From NCBI RefSeq assembly GCF_024346055.1, contig NZ_JAGQCH010000005.1:62001-126000 (forward strand): a DNA stretch of 64,000 nt. Reading direction: 5' to 3'. Both the position numbers and the translations under genes were made by a program. Below the pieces are notes generated by a model. It was not told the DNA's origin. It saw nothing but the letters and a program-made list of their open reading frames with translations, and searched no databases. Positions 30,406-42,900 of the stretch are shown in pieces; within the stretch, counting starts at the first letter, position 1; each line of letters starts with the position of its first letter. The DNA is from Cyanobium sp. Cruz CV13-4-11 (lineage in GTDB: Bacteria > Cyanobacteriota > Cyanobacteriia > PCC-6307 > Cyanobiaceae).

Positions 30406-32047
30406 GGGCCACCGCCTCCGCCACCTTGATGCCGTCGATCGCCGCCGAGAGGATGCCACCGGCGTGGCCTCCCCCTTCCCCCGCGGGGAACAGCCCCGGG
30501 GTGTTGAGGCTTTCCAGCCGCGTCGGGTGACGCTGCAAGCGCAGGGGCGAGGAGGTGCGGGTCTCGACGCCGGTGAGCAGGGCGCCTTCCATCGCATAGC
30601 CGGGGATGCGGCGGGCGAAAACAGGCAGGGCCTCCCGGATCGCCCCAAGCACATAGTCCGGCAGGCAGCCATCAAGGCTGCCGAAGCGCAGGCCGGGTTG
30701 GTACGACCCCTCCACCGCCTCCGGGGGTGGCTCCCGGCTGGCTCGACCGGCCAGGAAGTCCCCCAGCCACTGGGCCGGTGCCCGGTAGTCGCCGCCGCCG
30801 GCGCGGAAGGCCTGCTGTTCCCAGTGGCGCTGGAAGGCCATCCCAGCCAGGGCCTCCCCCCCCGGCGCGCCGTAGGGCGCCAGATCCTCCTGGGTCACGG
30901 GCACCACCAGGCCGCTGTTGGCATTGCGCTCCTGGCGGGAGTGCTGGCTCATGCCGTTGGTGACGACGCAGCCCTCCTCCGAGGTGGCGCCCACCACCAG
31001 GCCGCCGGGACACATGCAGAAGCTGTAGACGCTGCGGCCGGCGTTGGCTTCGCCGTTGCAGTGGTGCACAAGCTTGTACTCGGCGGGGCCGAGGCGCGGA
31101 TGGCCGGCGGCCTCCCCCCAGCGGGCCCGGTCGACCAGGGCCTGGGGATGCTCGATCCGCACCCCGACCGCGAACGGTTTCGGCTCCATGGCGACCTCCA
31201 GCCCGTGCAGCATCAGAAAGGTGTCGCGGGCGCTGTGGCCCGGCGCCAGCACGAGATGCCGGGTGGGGATGGCCGTGCCGTCAGCCAGGCGCACACCGGC
31301 CAGCTGCCGGTCGGACCCGCCCTCCAGGACCAGCGCGACCACGTGCTGGCCGAAGCGGACCTCACCGCCCAGGGCCTCGATCCGGGCCCGCAGCCCCCGC
31401 ACCACCGTGGCCAGCTTGAAGGTGCCGATGTGGGGATGGTGCAGGGTGAGGATGTCGGGATCGGCCCCGGCCTCCACCAGTTCTTCGAGCACCTTGCGGA
31501 TGTAGGTGGGGTCCTCGCTCACCTGGCTGTAGAGCTTGCCGTCGGAGAAGGTGCCCGCGCCCCCCTCGCCGAACTGGGCATTGGAGCCGGGATCGAAGCG
31601 GCGCCGTCCCTGCCAGAAGCCGAAGGTGTCCGCCGTGCGCTCCTTCACCACCTTGCCCCGCTCCAGCAACAGGGGCCGCCAACCCATCTGGGCCAGCAGC
31701 AGGGCGGCGAAGTAGCCGCAGGGGCCGGCGCCCACCACCACCGGGCGGATCGCCGTGCTCGCCCCATCGGCCCGGGCCACGGGCCGGTAGCGGCTGTCCG
31801 GGGTGGGACGCAGGTGGGGGTCGCCGGCGAAGCGGCGCAGCAGGCGGCGCCTGGCGCCTCCCTCGAGCTCAAGGTCGAGGCAGTACACCAGCGAGATCGC
31901 CCCCCGCCGCCGGGCATCGACGCTGCGTTTGACCAGCTGGTGGCGGCGCAGTTCACCGGGCGCCAGCCGCAGCCGCAGGGTGATGGCCGCCTCCAGATCG
32001 GCGGCGCTGTGATCAAGCGGCAACTTCAGCTCGCTGAGGCGCAGCAC
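30347..32047 (-). CDS. FAD-dependent oxidoreductase (COG2509-type)
   Basis: 566 residues from GTG at 32047. About 95 N-terminal residues, including VKRSVDARRRGAISLVYCLD, precede the FAD-binding VVGAGPCGYFAALLLAQMG. GSNAQFGEGGAGTFSDGKLY, the LVLAPGHSARDTF segment, CMCPGGLVVGATSEEG and the closing GLFPAGEGGGHAGGI are characteristic of this large uncharacterised family of predicted dehydrogenases. The substrate is unknown. It converges on pgeF. Confidence 0.85.
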   Translation of the reverse strand: MLRLSELKLPLDHSAADLEAAITLRLRLAPGELRRHQLVKRSVDARRRGAISLVYCLDLELEGGARRRLLRRFAGDPHLRPTPDSRYRPVARADGASTAIRPVVVGAGPCGYFAALLLAQMGWRPLLLERGKVVKERTADTFGFWQGRRRFDPGSNAQFGEGGAGTFSDGKLYSQVSEDPTYIRKVLEELVEAGADPDILTLHHPHIGTFKLATVVRGLRARIEALGGEVRFGQHVVALVLEGGSDRQLAGVRLADGTAIPTRHLVLAPGHSARDTFLMLHGLEVAMEPKPFAVGVRIEHPQALVDRARWGEAAGHPRLGPAEYKLVHHCNGEANAGRSVYSFCMCPGGLVVGATSEEGCVVTNGMSQHSRQERNANSGLVVPVTQEDLAPYGAPGGEALAGMAFQRHWEQQAFRAGGGDYRAPAQWLGDFLAGRASREPPPEAVEGSYQPGLRFGSLDGCLPDYVLGAIREALPVFARRIPGYAMEGALLTGVETRTSSPLRLQRHPTRLESLNTPGLFPAGEGGGHAGGILSAAIDGIKVAEAVALSLCGTPLPGTPPHSTARP

Positions 32048-32255
32048 GGCCGGCGCAGGCAGGGGTCTGCTGGCGTTCTAGGGCACGGCGCCGCAAGAGG
32101 TGCCATGGTGGAAGCTGATCGAGGTTGGGGCCGGCGTTCTGATGGGTCTGGCTCACTGTCCCCTCTGCATGGGTCTGGCGGCGCTCTGCGTGGTGCGCTG
32201 CAGCGCCCACGCCCTGCTGCTCTGGCGCCTCTGGGCCCCACCCTTGGGCGCCCCC

Positions 32256-34718
<2,463 letters not shown>

Positions 34719-34822
34719 CCCCTTCGCCCTGACTGTCCCAAATCTGGAGCCGCGACCCCCTTCCGGCCGCAGGCTGTGATGTTCTCGCATGGGGTCTGGC
34801 AGGCCGCCAACCACCCATGGAC

Positions 34823-35026
34823 TCAGGGGTCGGAGGGGGGCGGGCCGGGTTCGGGCAGCAGCTGGGCCAGCAGACCGGCTCCCATCAGGATTCCCCCCAG
34901 GGTGAGCGCCAGGCCGCGGTTGGCGGCGGCCGGGCCCTCCATCCAGGTGCCGGCGGCTAAGAAGGCCCCGCCGAGCAGCAGGGTGGGCACCAGCACGATG
35001 CCCTTGGCGGTGCGGTTGAGGCTCAT
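34823..35026 (-). CDS. Small two-helix membrane protein
   Basis: 67 residues from ATG at 35026. Two hydrophobic helices (KGIVLVPTLLLGGAFLAAG and RGLALTLGGILMGAGLLAQL) flank a short WMEGPAAAN loop. The start overlaps the stop of the nuclease-like gene by four bases, which supports it as a genuine coupled gene. No family recognised; the C-terminus is Pro-rich. Confidence 0.55.
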   Translation of the reverse strand: MSLNRTAKGIVLVPTLLLGGAFLAAGTWMEGPAAANRGLALTLGGILMGAGLLAQLLPEPGPPPSDP

Positions 35027-35430
35027 GGGCAGGCCTCCGCCGTGGCCAGGCCGGCCTCGATCAGGCCGGTGGCGATGTCGGCGCCGCTGGAGAGCAGGCT
35101 CACCTGGGCCAGCAGCGTGCCATCCCGCTGGCCCATGGGGCGCAGATTCACCTTGGTGCGGCGGGGCAGGGCCTGCCGCAGCCAGGCGGTCGCCTGCTGC
35201 TCCTGCTCCGCCACCAGTTCCATGCAGGCCAGCTCGACGGCATAGCTGCGGTTTCCATCCCCCACCTGCAGCAACGTGCCGCTGCGCACCTGGAACACCT
35301 CCGCCGCCGCCGCCGCGCCGGGCCAGGCGAGCAGCAGGGCCAGCAGGATCCCGAGCAGGCTCAGAGTTTGGCGCCGCAACTGGGACAGAAGAGGTGGGCG
35401 CTGGCCGTGGTGCTGCCGCAGGCATTGCAT
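35023..35430 (-). CDS. Secreted thermonuclease-like (SNase-fold) protein
   Basis: 135 residues from ATG at 35430, or 118 from TTG at 35379, which gives a cleaner signal peptide ([19 protein letters not shown], cleaved near AAAAAE). The mature part, [40 protein letters not shown] and [18 protein letters not shown], follows the strand and helix order of staphylococcal nuclease OB-folds, but the usual Asp/Arg/Glu catalytic set is not obvious, so it may not be an active nuclease. It overlaps ilvB by 70 or 19 bases depending on the start. Confidence 0.6.
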   Translation of the reverse strand: MQCLRQHHGQRPPLLSQLRRQTLSLLGILLALLLAWPGAAAAAEVFQVRSGTLLQVGDGNRSYAVELACMELVAEQEQQATAWLRQALPRRTKVNLRPMGQRDGTLLAQVSLLSSGADIATGLIEAGLATAEACP

Positions 35431-37271
35431 TGGCGGATCGTGTCGATGGCGAGTTCGGGATGGCTGGGCAGACCCACCATCTGGGCGTTGCTGGCTCCCG
35501 GGGGCACCATCGGGTAGCAGTTCTCGTTGCGCCGAACGCGCACGTCGACGAACACCGGACCGGGGTGGGCCAGGGCCTCGGCAAGGCCCGAGTGCAGCTG
35601 GGCCCGGTCGGTGATGCCGATGCCCTTGACCCCGAAGGCCTCCGCCAGGGCGGGGAAGTCCGGCATGCCGCCGGTCATCTCGGAGCTGGAGTAGCGCTCC
35701 TCGTAGAAGCTTTCCTGCCACTGGCGCACCATGCCCTGCCACCCGTTGTTGAGCACCACCACCTTCACCGGCAGCTGGTACTGGCTGAGGGTGCCCAGTT
35801 CCTGGATATTCATCAGGATGCTGGCGTCCCCGGCCACGCAGATCACCCGCTCGTCGGGGAAGGCGGTCTGGACGCCCATGGCGGCGGGCATGCCGAAGCC
35901 CATGGTGCCCAGGCCGGCACTGCTGATCCAGCGACGGGGTCCGTTGCGCAGGAACTGGGCTGCCCACATCTGGTGCTGGCCCACATCGGTGGTGAAGAAC
36001 GCCTCCGGGGCCAGTTCCCGCAGGGCGATGACCACCTCCTGGGGGGCGATCTCGCCGGCGGGCTGGGGGATCACCAGGGGGTAGTGGTGTTTCCAGGTGT
36101 CGATGCGCTCCAGCCAGGCATCGGTGCGGCGGTTGGAGCTTTCGCCGACGGAGGCCTGCAGCAGGGCCTCAAGGGCCAGGCGGACATCGGAGACGACCGG
36201 CACCTCGGGCACCCTGTTCTTGCCGACTTCGGCCGCATCGATGTCGATGTGGATCACCTGGGCCCGGGGGGCGAAGCTGTCGAGGCGGCCGGTGACGCGG
36301 TCATCGAAGCGGGCACCGACGGCGATCAGCAGATCGCATTCGGTGACGGCGAAATTGGCGTAGGCGGTGCCGTGCATGCCCAGCATGCCCACCGCCAGGG
36401 GATGGTTCTCGTCGAAGGCCCCCTTGCCCATCAAGGTGGTGGTGACCGGCAACCGGAACCGTTCCGCCAGCTGATGCACTTCGCCATGGGCGTCGGAGGC
36501 GATGGCACCGCCCCCCACGTACAGAAGGGGGCGCCGGGCCTGGCGGATCAGGGCCAGGGCAGCCTCGATGGCTTCCGGCCTGGGGGCCGGCGGACGCTTG
36601 AAGCCCGAGGGGATCGCCGATCCCGGGGCCACCGGGGTGTAGTCGAACTCCTCGGCACCAACATCTTTAGGCACATCGATCAGCACCGGCCCCGGCCGGC
36701 CGCTGGCGGCAATCAGGAAGGCTTCGGCCACGATGCGGCCGATGTCGGCCGGGTCGCGCACCACCCAGGAGTGCTTCACGATCGGCAGGGTGATGCCGAA
36801 GATGTCGGTTTCCTGGAAGGCATCGGTGCCGATCGCGGCGCGGGGCACCTGCCCGGTGATGACCACCATCGGCACCGAATCCATCTGGGCGGTGGCGATG
36901 CCGGTGACCAGGTTGGTGGCGCCAGGGCCGGAGGTGCCGAAGCAGACGCCCACCTTGCCGGTGGCACGGGCGTAGGCGTCGGCGGCGTGGGTGCCGCCCT
37001 GCTCGTGGCGCACCAGGATGTGCTTCAGCCAGCCCCGGGACTCGGCCTTGTGGAGCTCGTCGTAGATGGGCAGGATCGCCCCACCCGGGTAGCCGAAGAT
37101 GTGCTTCACCCCGTGGCGGTGCAGGGCATCCATGAGGGCGTAGCCGCCGCTGACCCGCATCGGTGCCGACGCCTCCAGGGCCTCCTCAGGGGCGTAGACG
37201 GCGGCTGTCTGCCCTGCGGCGGCTGATGGCCCTGCGGCGGCTGTGGTGGGGGGAAGGGGCGTGAGCGTCAC
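35361..37271 (-). CDS. ilvB: Acetolactate synthase large subunit with C-terminal zinc ribbon
   Basis: 636 residues. ThDP enzyme at the head of valine, leucine and isoleucine synthesis. [17 protein letters not shown], the catalytic glutamate in [19 protein letters not shown], and the ThDP/Mg motif [15 protein letters not shown] with NNGWQGM are in order. After the normal end ([12 protein letters not shown]) the chain continues about 30 residues to a CNACGS...FCPSCGAKL module with two CxxC pairs, a zinc-ribbon signature. The N-terminal 40 residues are Ala/Pro rich. The regulatory small subunit gene is not in the window. Confidence 0.94.
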   Translation of the reverse strand: MTLTPLPPTTAAAGPSAAAGQTAAVYAPEEALEASAPMRVSGGYALMDALHRHGVKHIFGYPGGAILPIYDELHKAESRGWLKHILVRHEQGGTHAADAYARATGKVGVCFGTSGPGATNLVTGIATAQMDSVPMVVITGQVPRAAIGTDAFQETDIFGITLPIVKHSWVVRDPADIGRIVAEAFLIAASGRPGPVLIDVPKDVGAEEFDYTPVAPGSAIPSGFKRPPAPRPEAIEAALALIRQARRPLLYVGGGAIASDAHGEVHQLAERFRLPVTTTLMGKGAFDENHPLAVGMLGMHGTAYANFAVTECDLLIAVGARFDDRVTGRLDSFAPRAQVIHIDIDAAEVGKNRVPEVPVVSDVRLALEALLQASVGESSNRRTDAWLERIDTWKHHYPLVIPQPAGEIAPQEVVIALRELAPEAFFTTDVGQHQMWAAQFLRNGPRRWISSAGLGTMGFGMPAAMGVQTAFPDERVICVAGDASILMNIQELGTLSQYQLPVKVVVLNNGWQGMVRQWQESFYEERYSSSEMTGGMPDFPALAEAFGVKGIGITDRAQLHSGLAEALAHPGPVFVDVRVRRNENCYPMVPPGASNAQMVGLPSHPELAIDTIRQCNACGSTTASAHLFCPSCGAKL

Positions 37272-37366
37272 GGCGGCGGCTGGGACTGGCGAGGGGGAAC
37301 GGGGTCGTCAGGATGGAAGGCCGAAGCACCCGGAAGGCAAGACGCCGGGCAACGGTCTGGACACCA

Positions 37367-37981
37367 TCAGCGGAAGACACCCAGGTTAGGTCGCTGCAGG
37401 GTGATTGGGTTGCGCTGGCGGCGGCTCTCCGCCATGGCCCGCAACACCCGGGCCGGGTCCATCCAGGCGCCCCGGTAGCGCATGCCCCAGTGCAGGTGCG
37501 GGCCGGTGGTGCTGCCCGTCAGGCCGACGTGGGCGATCACCTGGCCGGTGGCCACCCGCTGGCCCACCCGCAGCAGCACGTTGCCGCTGCGGTAGACGCC
37601 GTTGCCGGCCTGGCCACTGAGGTGGCAATAAATGTGCTCATAGCTGCCCGAGCGGATCACCAGTCCGTTGCCGCAGCCGCCGTCGACGATCACCTCGCTC
37701 ACTGTCCCCGTCCACCAGCTGCGGATCGGAGACCCCAGGGGGGCGGCGATGTCGATGCCGTAGTGGGGCCTGACGTCGCCGCTGAGGGGGTGGGAGCGCA
37801 TGCCGAAACCGCTCGTGTAGCCCGCGAAGCTGGCCACCGGAAAGGCACCCCGGCCCCAGAGGCTGGCGTTGCGGGCTTCGGCGGGCAGACCCTGGCTGCT
37901 CAGGCCCAGGGTCGCCGCGATCACCAGCGACCGGCCCCGCAGACGGGGACGCCGGGGGCGATCAGAGCAGTCCGAGGGCAT
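37367..37981 (-). CDS. M23-family peptidoglycan metalloendopeptidase (LytM-like)
   Basis: 204 residues from ATG at 37981. An Arg-rich n-region and hydrophobic stretch ([19 protein letters not shown]) form a signal peptide. The zinc site motifs [14 protein letters not shown] (HxxxD) and [14 protein letters not shown] (HxH) are complete, so it may be active on cell-wall cross-links or act as a divisome activator. It overlaps the hemH 3' end by 20 bases, so it is likely cotranscribed with hemH. Confidence 0.88.
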   Translation of the reverse strand: MPSDCSDRPRRPRLRGRSLVIAATLGLSSQGLPAEARNASLWGRGAFPVASFAGYTSGFGMRSHPLSGDVRPHYGIDIAAPLGSPIRSWWTGTVSEVIVDGGCGNGLVIRSGSYEHIYCHLSGQAGNGVYRSGNVLLRVGQRVATGQVIAHVGLTGSTTGPHLHWGMRYRGAWMDPARVLRAMAESRRQRNPITLQRPNLGVFR

Positions 37982-39137
37982 GAAGCGGGCCTTGACCGGT
38001 GAGCAATTCCAGCAGAAAAGCGGAAAATCCGACCATCGCCAGGCGACCATTCCACACCTCGGAGCTGGTGTTCCAGCCCCAGGCCCATTTGTCCTGGGGG
38101 TAGAGCTTCACCTTCTTGGGCAGCTGGGCCGCCATGTCGAGGTTCACCTCCGGGCCCGCCATGGCCTCGTGCACCAGGTCGGCGAGGCCCTGGATGAAGG
38201 TGGGATCGGTGTCGAGGGCGGGCACCCGACGGAAGTGGGTGATGCCGGCTTCGGTGGCGATCTCCCTGTACTCGATGTCGATCTCCTCGAGGGTCTCGAT
38301 GTGCTCGCTCACGAAGCTGATCGGCACCACCACCAGCTCCTTGACGCCCTGCTCGCCCAGCTCCCGCAGGGCATCCTCGGTGTAGGGCTTGAGCCATTCC
38401 ACCGGTCCCACCCGGCTCTGGTAGGCCAGGGTGGAGGGGTTGGCATGGCCCAGCAACTCCTCCAGTCGCTGCATCACCAGGACGGCACAGGCCTCGATCT
38501 CCTTCTGGTAGGGGTCTCCCGCCTCCTCCACGTAGCTCTTGGGCACCCCGTGGGCACTGAAGAAAATGTGGGCCGCTTCCGGCGTGCCGGAGGCGCCGAC
38601 CTCCCGGGCAATCAGCCCGGCCATGGCATTGATGTAGCCGGGATGGTCGTACCAGCTGCGGATGCAGCGGATCGGCAGGCGCCGGAAGGCCGGGTCGGCC
38701 TGGCGCAGCCGCTGCAGTTCCCGGAAGCTGGAGCCGCTGGTGCTGATCGAGAAATGCGGGTACAGGGGCAGCACAACCACCTCCTCCACACCGTCGGCCT
38801 TGATGTCGCCCACGGCCGATTCGGTGAAGGGATGCCAGTAGCGCATCGCCACGTAGCTGGTGGCGTCGACCCCTTCCTGTCGCAGGCGGCTCTGCAGCTC
38901 CCTGGCCTGTTGCTCGGTGATGCGCCGCAGGGGGGAACCGCCGCCGATGGAGCGGTAGGCCTCCTTTGATTTGCCGCTGCGCAGGGTGCTGATCAGCCAG
39001 GCCAGGGGTTTCTGCAGCGCCGGCGTGGGCAGACGGATGATCTCCGGATCCGAGAACAGGTTGTAGAGGAAAGGCCCGACATCCTCGATCCGTTCCGGAC
39101 CGCCGAGGTTCAGCAGCAGCACGCCGACCCTGGCCAT
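37962..39137 (-). CDS. hemH: Ferrochelatase with C-terminal chlorophyll-binding (CAB) helix
   Basis: 391 residues from ATG at 39137. Inserts Fe(II) into protoporphyrin IX to make heme. [17 protein letters not shown] opens the protein, [18 protein letters not shown] contains the conserved His, and [17 protein letters not shown] is the second metal-site segment. The last 50 residues form the cyanobacterial Hlip-like tail with [10 protein letters not shown], a chlorophyll-binding motif linking heme synthesis to pigment supply. Divergent from the recombinase gene. Confidence 0.95.
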   Translation of the reverse strand: MARVGVLLLNLGGPERIEDVGPFLYNLFSDPEIIRLPTPALQKPLAWLISTLRSGKSKEAYRSIGGGSPLRRITEQQARELQSRLRQEGVDATSYVAMRYWHPFTESAVGDIKADGVEEVVVLPLYPHFSISTSGSSFRELQRLRQADPAFRRLPIRCIRSWYDHPGYINAMAGLIAREVGASGTPEAAHIFFSAHGVPKSYVEEAGDPYQKEIEACAVLVMQRLEELLGHANPSTLAYQSRVGPVEWLKPYTEDALRELGEQGVKELVVVPISFVSEHIETLEEIDIEYREIATEAGITHFRRVPALDTDPTFIQGLADLVHEAMAGPEVNLDMAAQLPKKVKLYPQDKWAWGWNTSSEVWNGRLAMVGFSAFLLELLTGQGPLHALGLL

Positions 39138-39314
39138 GCTTCCTATCAGAAACGATGAGCGTAACGCCGCCCACCGCCGCCAGGCGCCGCCTTGGCAAGG
39201 AACCACACCCTGGCGGCCCGGAGATGGCCTGGGTAGGTTCCGGCTCAGGTCCCTGCCTGCCGCGCCATCGCCCTGGCCGCCCTGCCATCGCCAGCCGCTG
39301 CCGATCCGGGTGCC

Positions 39315-40538
39315 ATGGCTGACACCGACCCGGCAACGCTGGTGCGGCAGGAGAATCAGCGTCTGGCGGCCCTGGGCACCGGCCTGCGCCTGGAGATCCG
39401 CCAGCAGCGGCTGGGTCTGCGCGGGCCCCTGCCCTGCCCGAAGGGCACGGCGGCGCGGCCGGTGCAGCGCATCAGCCTGGGGCTGCCGGCCACCGGTGCC
39501 GGCGTGACCGCCGCCCTCGAGCAGCTCCACCGGGTGCGGCAGTCGGTGGAGAAGGGAACCTTCCGCTGGGAGCCCTGGCGGCGGCGCCCGCCCGCTGCGG
39601 CGGCCCCTGCCCCTGCCCCTGCCCTGGAGATGGCTCAGGCGGTGGTGCCCCCTGAGGCTGGGGAACTGCTTCCCCTCCTGGCCGGCTTCGAGGCGGCCTT
39701 CTTCGCCGATCCCCGCCGCCGCCGCCGGCCCGCCGGCAGCCGCAGCACCTGGAGCGGCGCCTACCGGCCCTACCTGCGGCGTCTGGCGGCGGTGGCCGCC
39801 GCGTCGGGGTCCTCACCGGCGGCGGTCGACGCTCCTCTGCTGGAGCGGGTGCTGGAGACCTACCCCCTGGCCAGCCGCAGCCGCCAGCAGTGCGGCATCG
39901 CCCTCGGGGCCCTCGCCCGCCACCTGCAGCTGCCCCTGCCGGCCGACTGGAGCGAGCGCAGCGGCGGCTATGGCCTGCATGTGGCCCGGTTCCGGGGTCT
40001 GCCCAGTGATGCCCGCATCCTCGAGCTGGTGGAGGCCATCCCCAACCCCCGCTGGCGCCTGGCCTATGGCCTGATGGCCACCTACGGCCTGCGCAACCAC
40101 GAGATCTTCTTCTGCGATCTCTCCGCCCTGGCGCCGGGGGGCGACCGGGTGCTGCGGGTGCTGCCCACCAGCAAGACCGGGGAGCACCAGGTGTGGCCGT
40201 TCCAGCCCGACTGGGTGGAGCACTTCGGCCTGGAGGGCCTGGGGGAGGGCGGCGCCGAGTTGCCCCGGGTGTGCACCGATCTGCGCCGCACCACCCTGCA
40301 GCAGGTGGGCCGGCGGGTGGCGGAGCAGTTCCGCCGCTATGGGCTGCCGATCACCCCCTACGACCTGCGCCACGCCTGGGCCGTGCGCACCATCCACATC
40401 GGCCTGCCCGACACGGTGGCGGCCCGGATGATGGGCCACTCGGTGGCAATCCACACCCGCACCTACCACCACTGGATCACGCGGCGCGACCAGCAGCAGG
40501 CGGTCGACACCGCCCTGGCCCGCCTGCGGGCCTCCTGA
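39315..40538 (+). CDS. Tyrosine recombinase/integrase, solitary
   Basis: 407 residues. The catalytic set of phage-type tyrosine recombinases is readable: Arg in [12 protein letters not shown], Lys in [10 protein letters not shown], His-x-x-Arg in [13 protein letters not shown], His in [11 protein letters not shown] and the nucleophile Tyr in RTYHHWI. An N-terminal SAM-like DNA-binding half is joined through a Pro/Ala-rich linker (about residues 95-115). It should be active, yet no phage genes, excisionase, tRNA or attachment repeats lie nearby. It may be a resident chromosomal integrase. Codon use looks like that of the neighbours. Confidence 0.85.
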   Translation: MADTDPATLVRQENQRLAALGTGLRLEIRQQRLGLRGPLPCPKGTAARPVQRISLGLPATGAGVTAALEQLHRVRQSVEKGTFRWEPWRRRPPAAAAPAPAPALEMAQAVVPPEAGELLPLLAGFEAAFFADPRRRRRPAGSRSTWSGAYRPYLRRLAAVAAASGSSPAAVDAPLLERVLETYPLASRSRQQCGIALGALARHLQLPLPADWSERSGGYGLHVARFRGLPSDARILELVEAIPNPRWRLAYGLMATYGLRNHEIFFCDLSALAPGGDRVLRVLPTSKTGEHQVWPFQPDWVEHFGLEGLGEGGAELPRVCTDLRRTTLQQVGRRVAEQFRRYGLPITPYDLRHAWAVRTIHIGLPDTVAARMMGHSVAIHTRTYHHWITRRDQQQAVDTALARLRAS

Positions 40539-40601
40539 GGCGCGGGGCCGCCCGGGTCGCCAGGGGTTCCGCCAGAGTGCCTCAAACGAACACCGCTACC
40601 G

Positions 40602-41303
40602 ATGACGGCGATCGCTTCAACGACCCCAGCGGCTCCGGACGAGGCGTTGGCGCTGGATCGCCAGGCCGAGGAACTGGGCCCGGGGGGGGATCTGGCCCCC
40701 GAAGGGGACCAGGAGGCCTATCGGCGCCGCATGCAGCGTCGCCGCGAGGTTCAGCAGCAACGGGTGGGAGAGCGGAACCTGGAGAAGGGCCTGGTGCTCG
40801 TCTTCACCGGTGAGGGGAAAGGGAAGACCACCGCCGCCCTGGGCCTGGTGCTGCGCACCCTGGGCCATGGCGAGAACGTGGCGGTGGTGCAGTTCATCAA
40901 GGGGGGCTGGCAGCCGGGGGAGGCCAGGGCTCTGGAGCGCTTCGGCGAGGCGCTCCACTGGCATGCCCTGGGCGAGGGCTTCACCTGGGTGACCCAGGAC
41001 CGGGAGCGGGATCGCCAGCTGGTGCAGAGCGCCTGGGAACGATCCTGTGCCTACCTCGCCGACGCCGACCGCAAGCTGGTGGTGCTCGATGAGATCAATG
41101 TGGCCCTCAAGCTGGGCTATCTCGCCCCCGACCAGGTGCTGGCAGGTCTCGCCCTGCGCCCACCCCTCACCCACGTGGCCCTCACCGGCCGCGGCGCCCC
41201 GCCGGCCCTGCTGGAGCGGGCCGACCTGGTCACGGAGATGAAGGCGGTGCGCCACCCGTTCCGGGAGCAGGGGGTGAAGGCCCAGGCTGGGATTGAGTTC
41301 TGA
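40602..41303 (+). CDS. cobO: Cob(I)yrinic acid a,c-diamide adenosyltransferase
   Basis: 233 residues. Adds the upper adenosyl ligand during cobalamin synthesis. The nucleotide loop FTGEGKGKTTAALGL, VVQFIKGGWQPGEARAL, the LVVLDEINVALKLGYL segment and VALTGRGAPPALLERADLVTEM are characteristic. The first 50 residues are polar and helical. cobK, another cobalamin gene, is 21 kb away. No cobalamin riboswitch is visible in the 63-base gap upstream. Confidence 0.94.
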   Translation: MTAIASTTPAAPDEALALDRQAEELGPGGDLAPEGDQEAYRRRMQRRREVQQQRVGERNLEKGLVLVFTGEGKGKTTAALGLVLRTLGHGENVAVVQFIKGGWQPGEARALERFGEALHWHALGEGFTWVTQDRERDRQLVQSAWERSCAYLADADRKLVVLDEINVALKLGYLAPDQVLAGLALRPPLTHVALTGRGAPPALLERADLVTEMKAVRHPFREQGVKAQAGIEF

Positions 41304-41327
41304 GATCTCAGCCTGAGGCCACCGGGA

Positions 41328-41513
41328 TCAGCCCAGGTCGGCCCGCAGCCGGGCCAGGCTGCACACCAGCACCGACAGCCCGCTGACCAGCAGGGCGCGG
41401 TGCACTTCCGGCTCGCCCCAGAACCCGGGGCTGCCGCTGGCCCGATCCATGGCTGACAGCGTCAGGCGGGCCATCACGTCGCTGCTGCGGGGTCCGGGCT
41501 GGTCGCGGGCCAT
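41328..41513 (-). CDS. Small hypothetical protein between cobO and pyrH
   Basis: 61 residues from ATG at 41513. It has a polar start ([20 protein letters not shown]), a middle [18 protein letters not shown] and a hydrophobic C-terminal helix [18 protein letters not shown], suggesting a tail-anchored membrane protein. It converges on cobO with a 24-base gap and diverges from pyrH. Clear domain layering and a sensible start favour a real gene, but I know no family. Confidence 0.5.
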   Translation of the reverse strand: MARDQPGPRSSDVMARLTLSAMDRASGSPGFWGEPEVHRALLVSGLSVLVCSLARLRADLG

Positions 41514-41613
41514 GGCGGTGCTCCTTTGGGGCAGTGAAGCGGGTGAAGGAGCGGCGGGCAACCTGGTGGCGCCGCGGGGAGGGTTGCTACTGTTCGGCCG
41601 ATCGCATGAGCCG

Positions 41614-42333
41614 ATGGCCTACAGGCGCGTTCTCCTCAAACTCAGCGGTGAAGCGCTGATGGGGGGCCAGGGGTATGGGATCGATCCCGCCATCGTTCAG
41701 TCGATCGCCAAGGATGTGGTCGAGGTGGTGGCCGGGGGCACCCAGTTGGCCATCGTGGTGGGTGGCGGCAACATCTTCCGGGGCCTCAAGGGTTCGGCGG
41801 CGGGGATGGACCGGGCCACGGCGGACTACGTCGGCATGCTGGCCACGGTGATGAATGCCATCACGCTGCAGGACGGGCTTGAGCGTGTCGGTGTGCCGAC
41901 CCGCGTTCAGAGCGCCATCTCCATGCAGGAGGTGGCCGAGCCCTACATCCGCCGCCGGGCCATCCGCCACCTGGAGAAAGGAAGGGTGGTGATCTTCGGG
42001 GCTGGCTGCGGCAACCCCTTCTTCACCACCGACACCACCGCTGCCCTGCGGGCCGCCGAGATCAACGCCGATGTGATCTTCAAGGCCACCAAGGTGGACG
42101 GGGTCTACGACAAGGACCCCGCCAAGCATGCCGATGCGGTCCGCTACGAGACCCTCACCTTCCTGGACGTGCTCAGCGGCGAGCTCGAGGTGATGGACAG
42201 CACCGCCATCGCCCTGTGCAAGGACAACGCCATTCCGATCGTGGTCTTCGACCTGTTCGGCTCGGGCAACATCGGGCGGGCCGTCGCCGGTGAGCCCATC
42301 GGCACCCGCATCGTGCCGGCGCCCCCCCGCTGA
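41614..42333 (+). CDS. pyrH: UMP kinase
   Basis: 239 residues from ATG at 41614. Phosphorylates UMP to [17 protein letters not shown] (ATP-phosphate loop), [10 protein letters not shown], the [17 protein letters not shown] stretch and [13 protein letters not shown] are family hallmarks. The gene pair pyrH-frr is widely conserved, and the gap to frr is only 27 bases. Confidence 0.97.
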   Translation: MAYRRVLLKLSGEALMGGQGYGIDPAIVQSIAKDVVEVVAGGTQLAIVVGGGNIFRGLKGSAAGMDRATADYVGMLATVMNAITLQDGLERVGVPTRVQSAISMQEVAEPYIRRRAIRHLEKGRVVIFGAGCGNPFFTTDTTAALRAAEINADVIFKATKVDGVYDKDPAKHADAVRYETLTFLDVLSGELEVMDSTAIALCKDNAIPIVVFDLFGSGNIGRAVAGEPIGTRIVPAPPR

Positions 42334-42360
42334 CCCCTCTCCCTCCGCCCTTCCCCTGCC

Positions 42361-42900
42361 ATGGATCTCGAAGCCAGCATGCGCAAGTCGGTGGAAGCCA
42401 CCCAGCGCACCTTCAACACCATCCGCACCGGTCGGGCCAACCCTTCCCTGCTCGACAAGCTGACCGTGGAGTACTACGGGGCCGACACGCCGCTCAAGTC
42501 GCTGGCGACGATCTCCACCCCTGACGCCCAGACGATCCAGATCCAGCCCTTCGACAAGGGCTCCATGGCGCTGATCGAGAAGGCGATCGCCATGAGTGAT
42601 CTGGGCCTGACCCCCAACAACGACGGCCGCCTCATTCGCATCAACATCCCGCCCCTCACCGAGGACCGCCGCAAGGAGCTCTGCAAGCTCGCGGCCAAGT
42701 ACGCCGAGGAGGGCAAGGTGGGTCTGCGCAACCTCCGCCGTGAGGGCGTCGACCGGATCAAGAAGCAGGAGAAGGACGGGGAGCTCTCCGAGGACCAGAG
42801 CCACGACGAACAGGAGAAGGTCCAGAAGCTGACCGATCGCTACATCGCCGAACTGGAGAAGAAGCTGGCGGAGAAGGAAGCCGAGATCCTCAAGGTGTGA
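42361..42900 (+). CDS. frr: Ribosome recycling factor
   Basis: 179 residues. Splits post-termination ribosomes with [23 protein letters not shown], the domain II segment with [15 protein letters not shown] and the C-terminal helix [19 protein letters not shown] are intact. Length is near the usual 182-185. Its TGA overlaps the GTG start of the next gene, so translation is coupled to that oxidoreductase. Confidence 0.97.
   Translation: MDLEASMRKSVEATQRTFNTIRTGRANPSLLDKLTVEYYGADTPLKSLATISTPDAQTIQIQPFDKGSMALIEKAIAMSDLGLTPNNDGRLIRINIPPLTEDRRKELCKLAAKYAEEGKVGLRNLRREGVDRIKKQEKDGELSEDQSHDEQEKVQKLTDRYIAELEKKLAEKEAEILKV

Noticed and set aside
39138-39314. Attachment site or phage remnant beside the tyrosine recombinase
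   Set aside because: No direct repeat, tRNA end or phage-like frame is visible in this gap; it looks like an ordinary divergent promoter region.
40539-40601. Cobalamin riboswitch upstream of cobO
   Set aside because: The gap is only 63 bases and lacks the conserved B12-box pattern.
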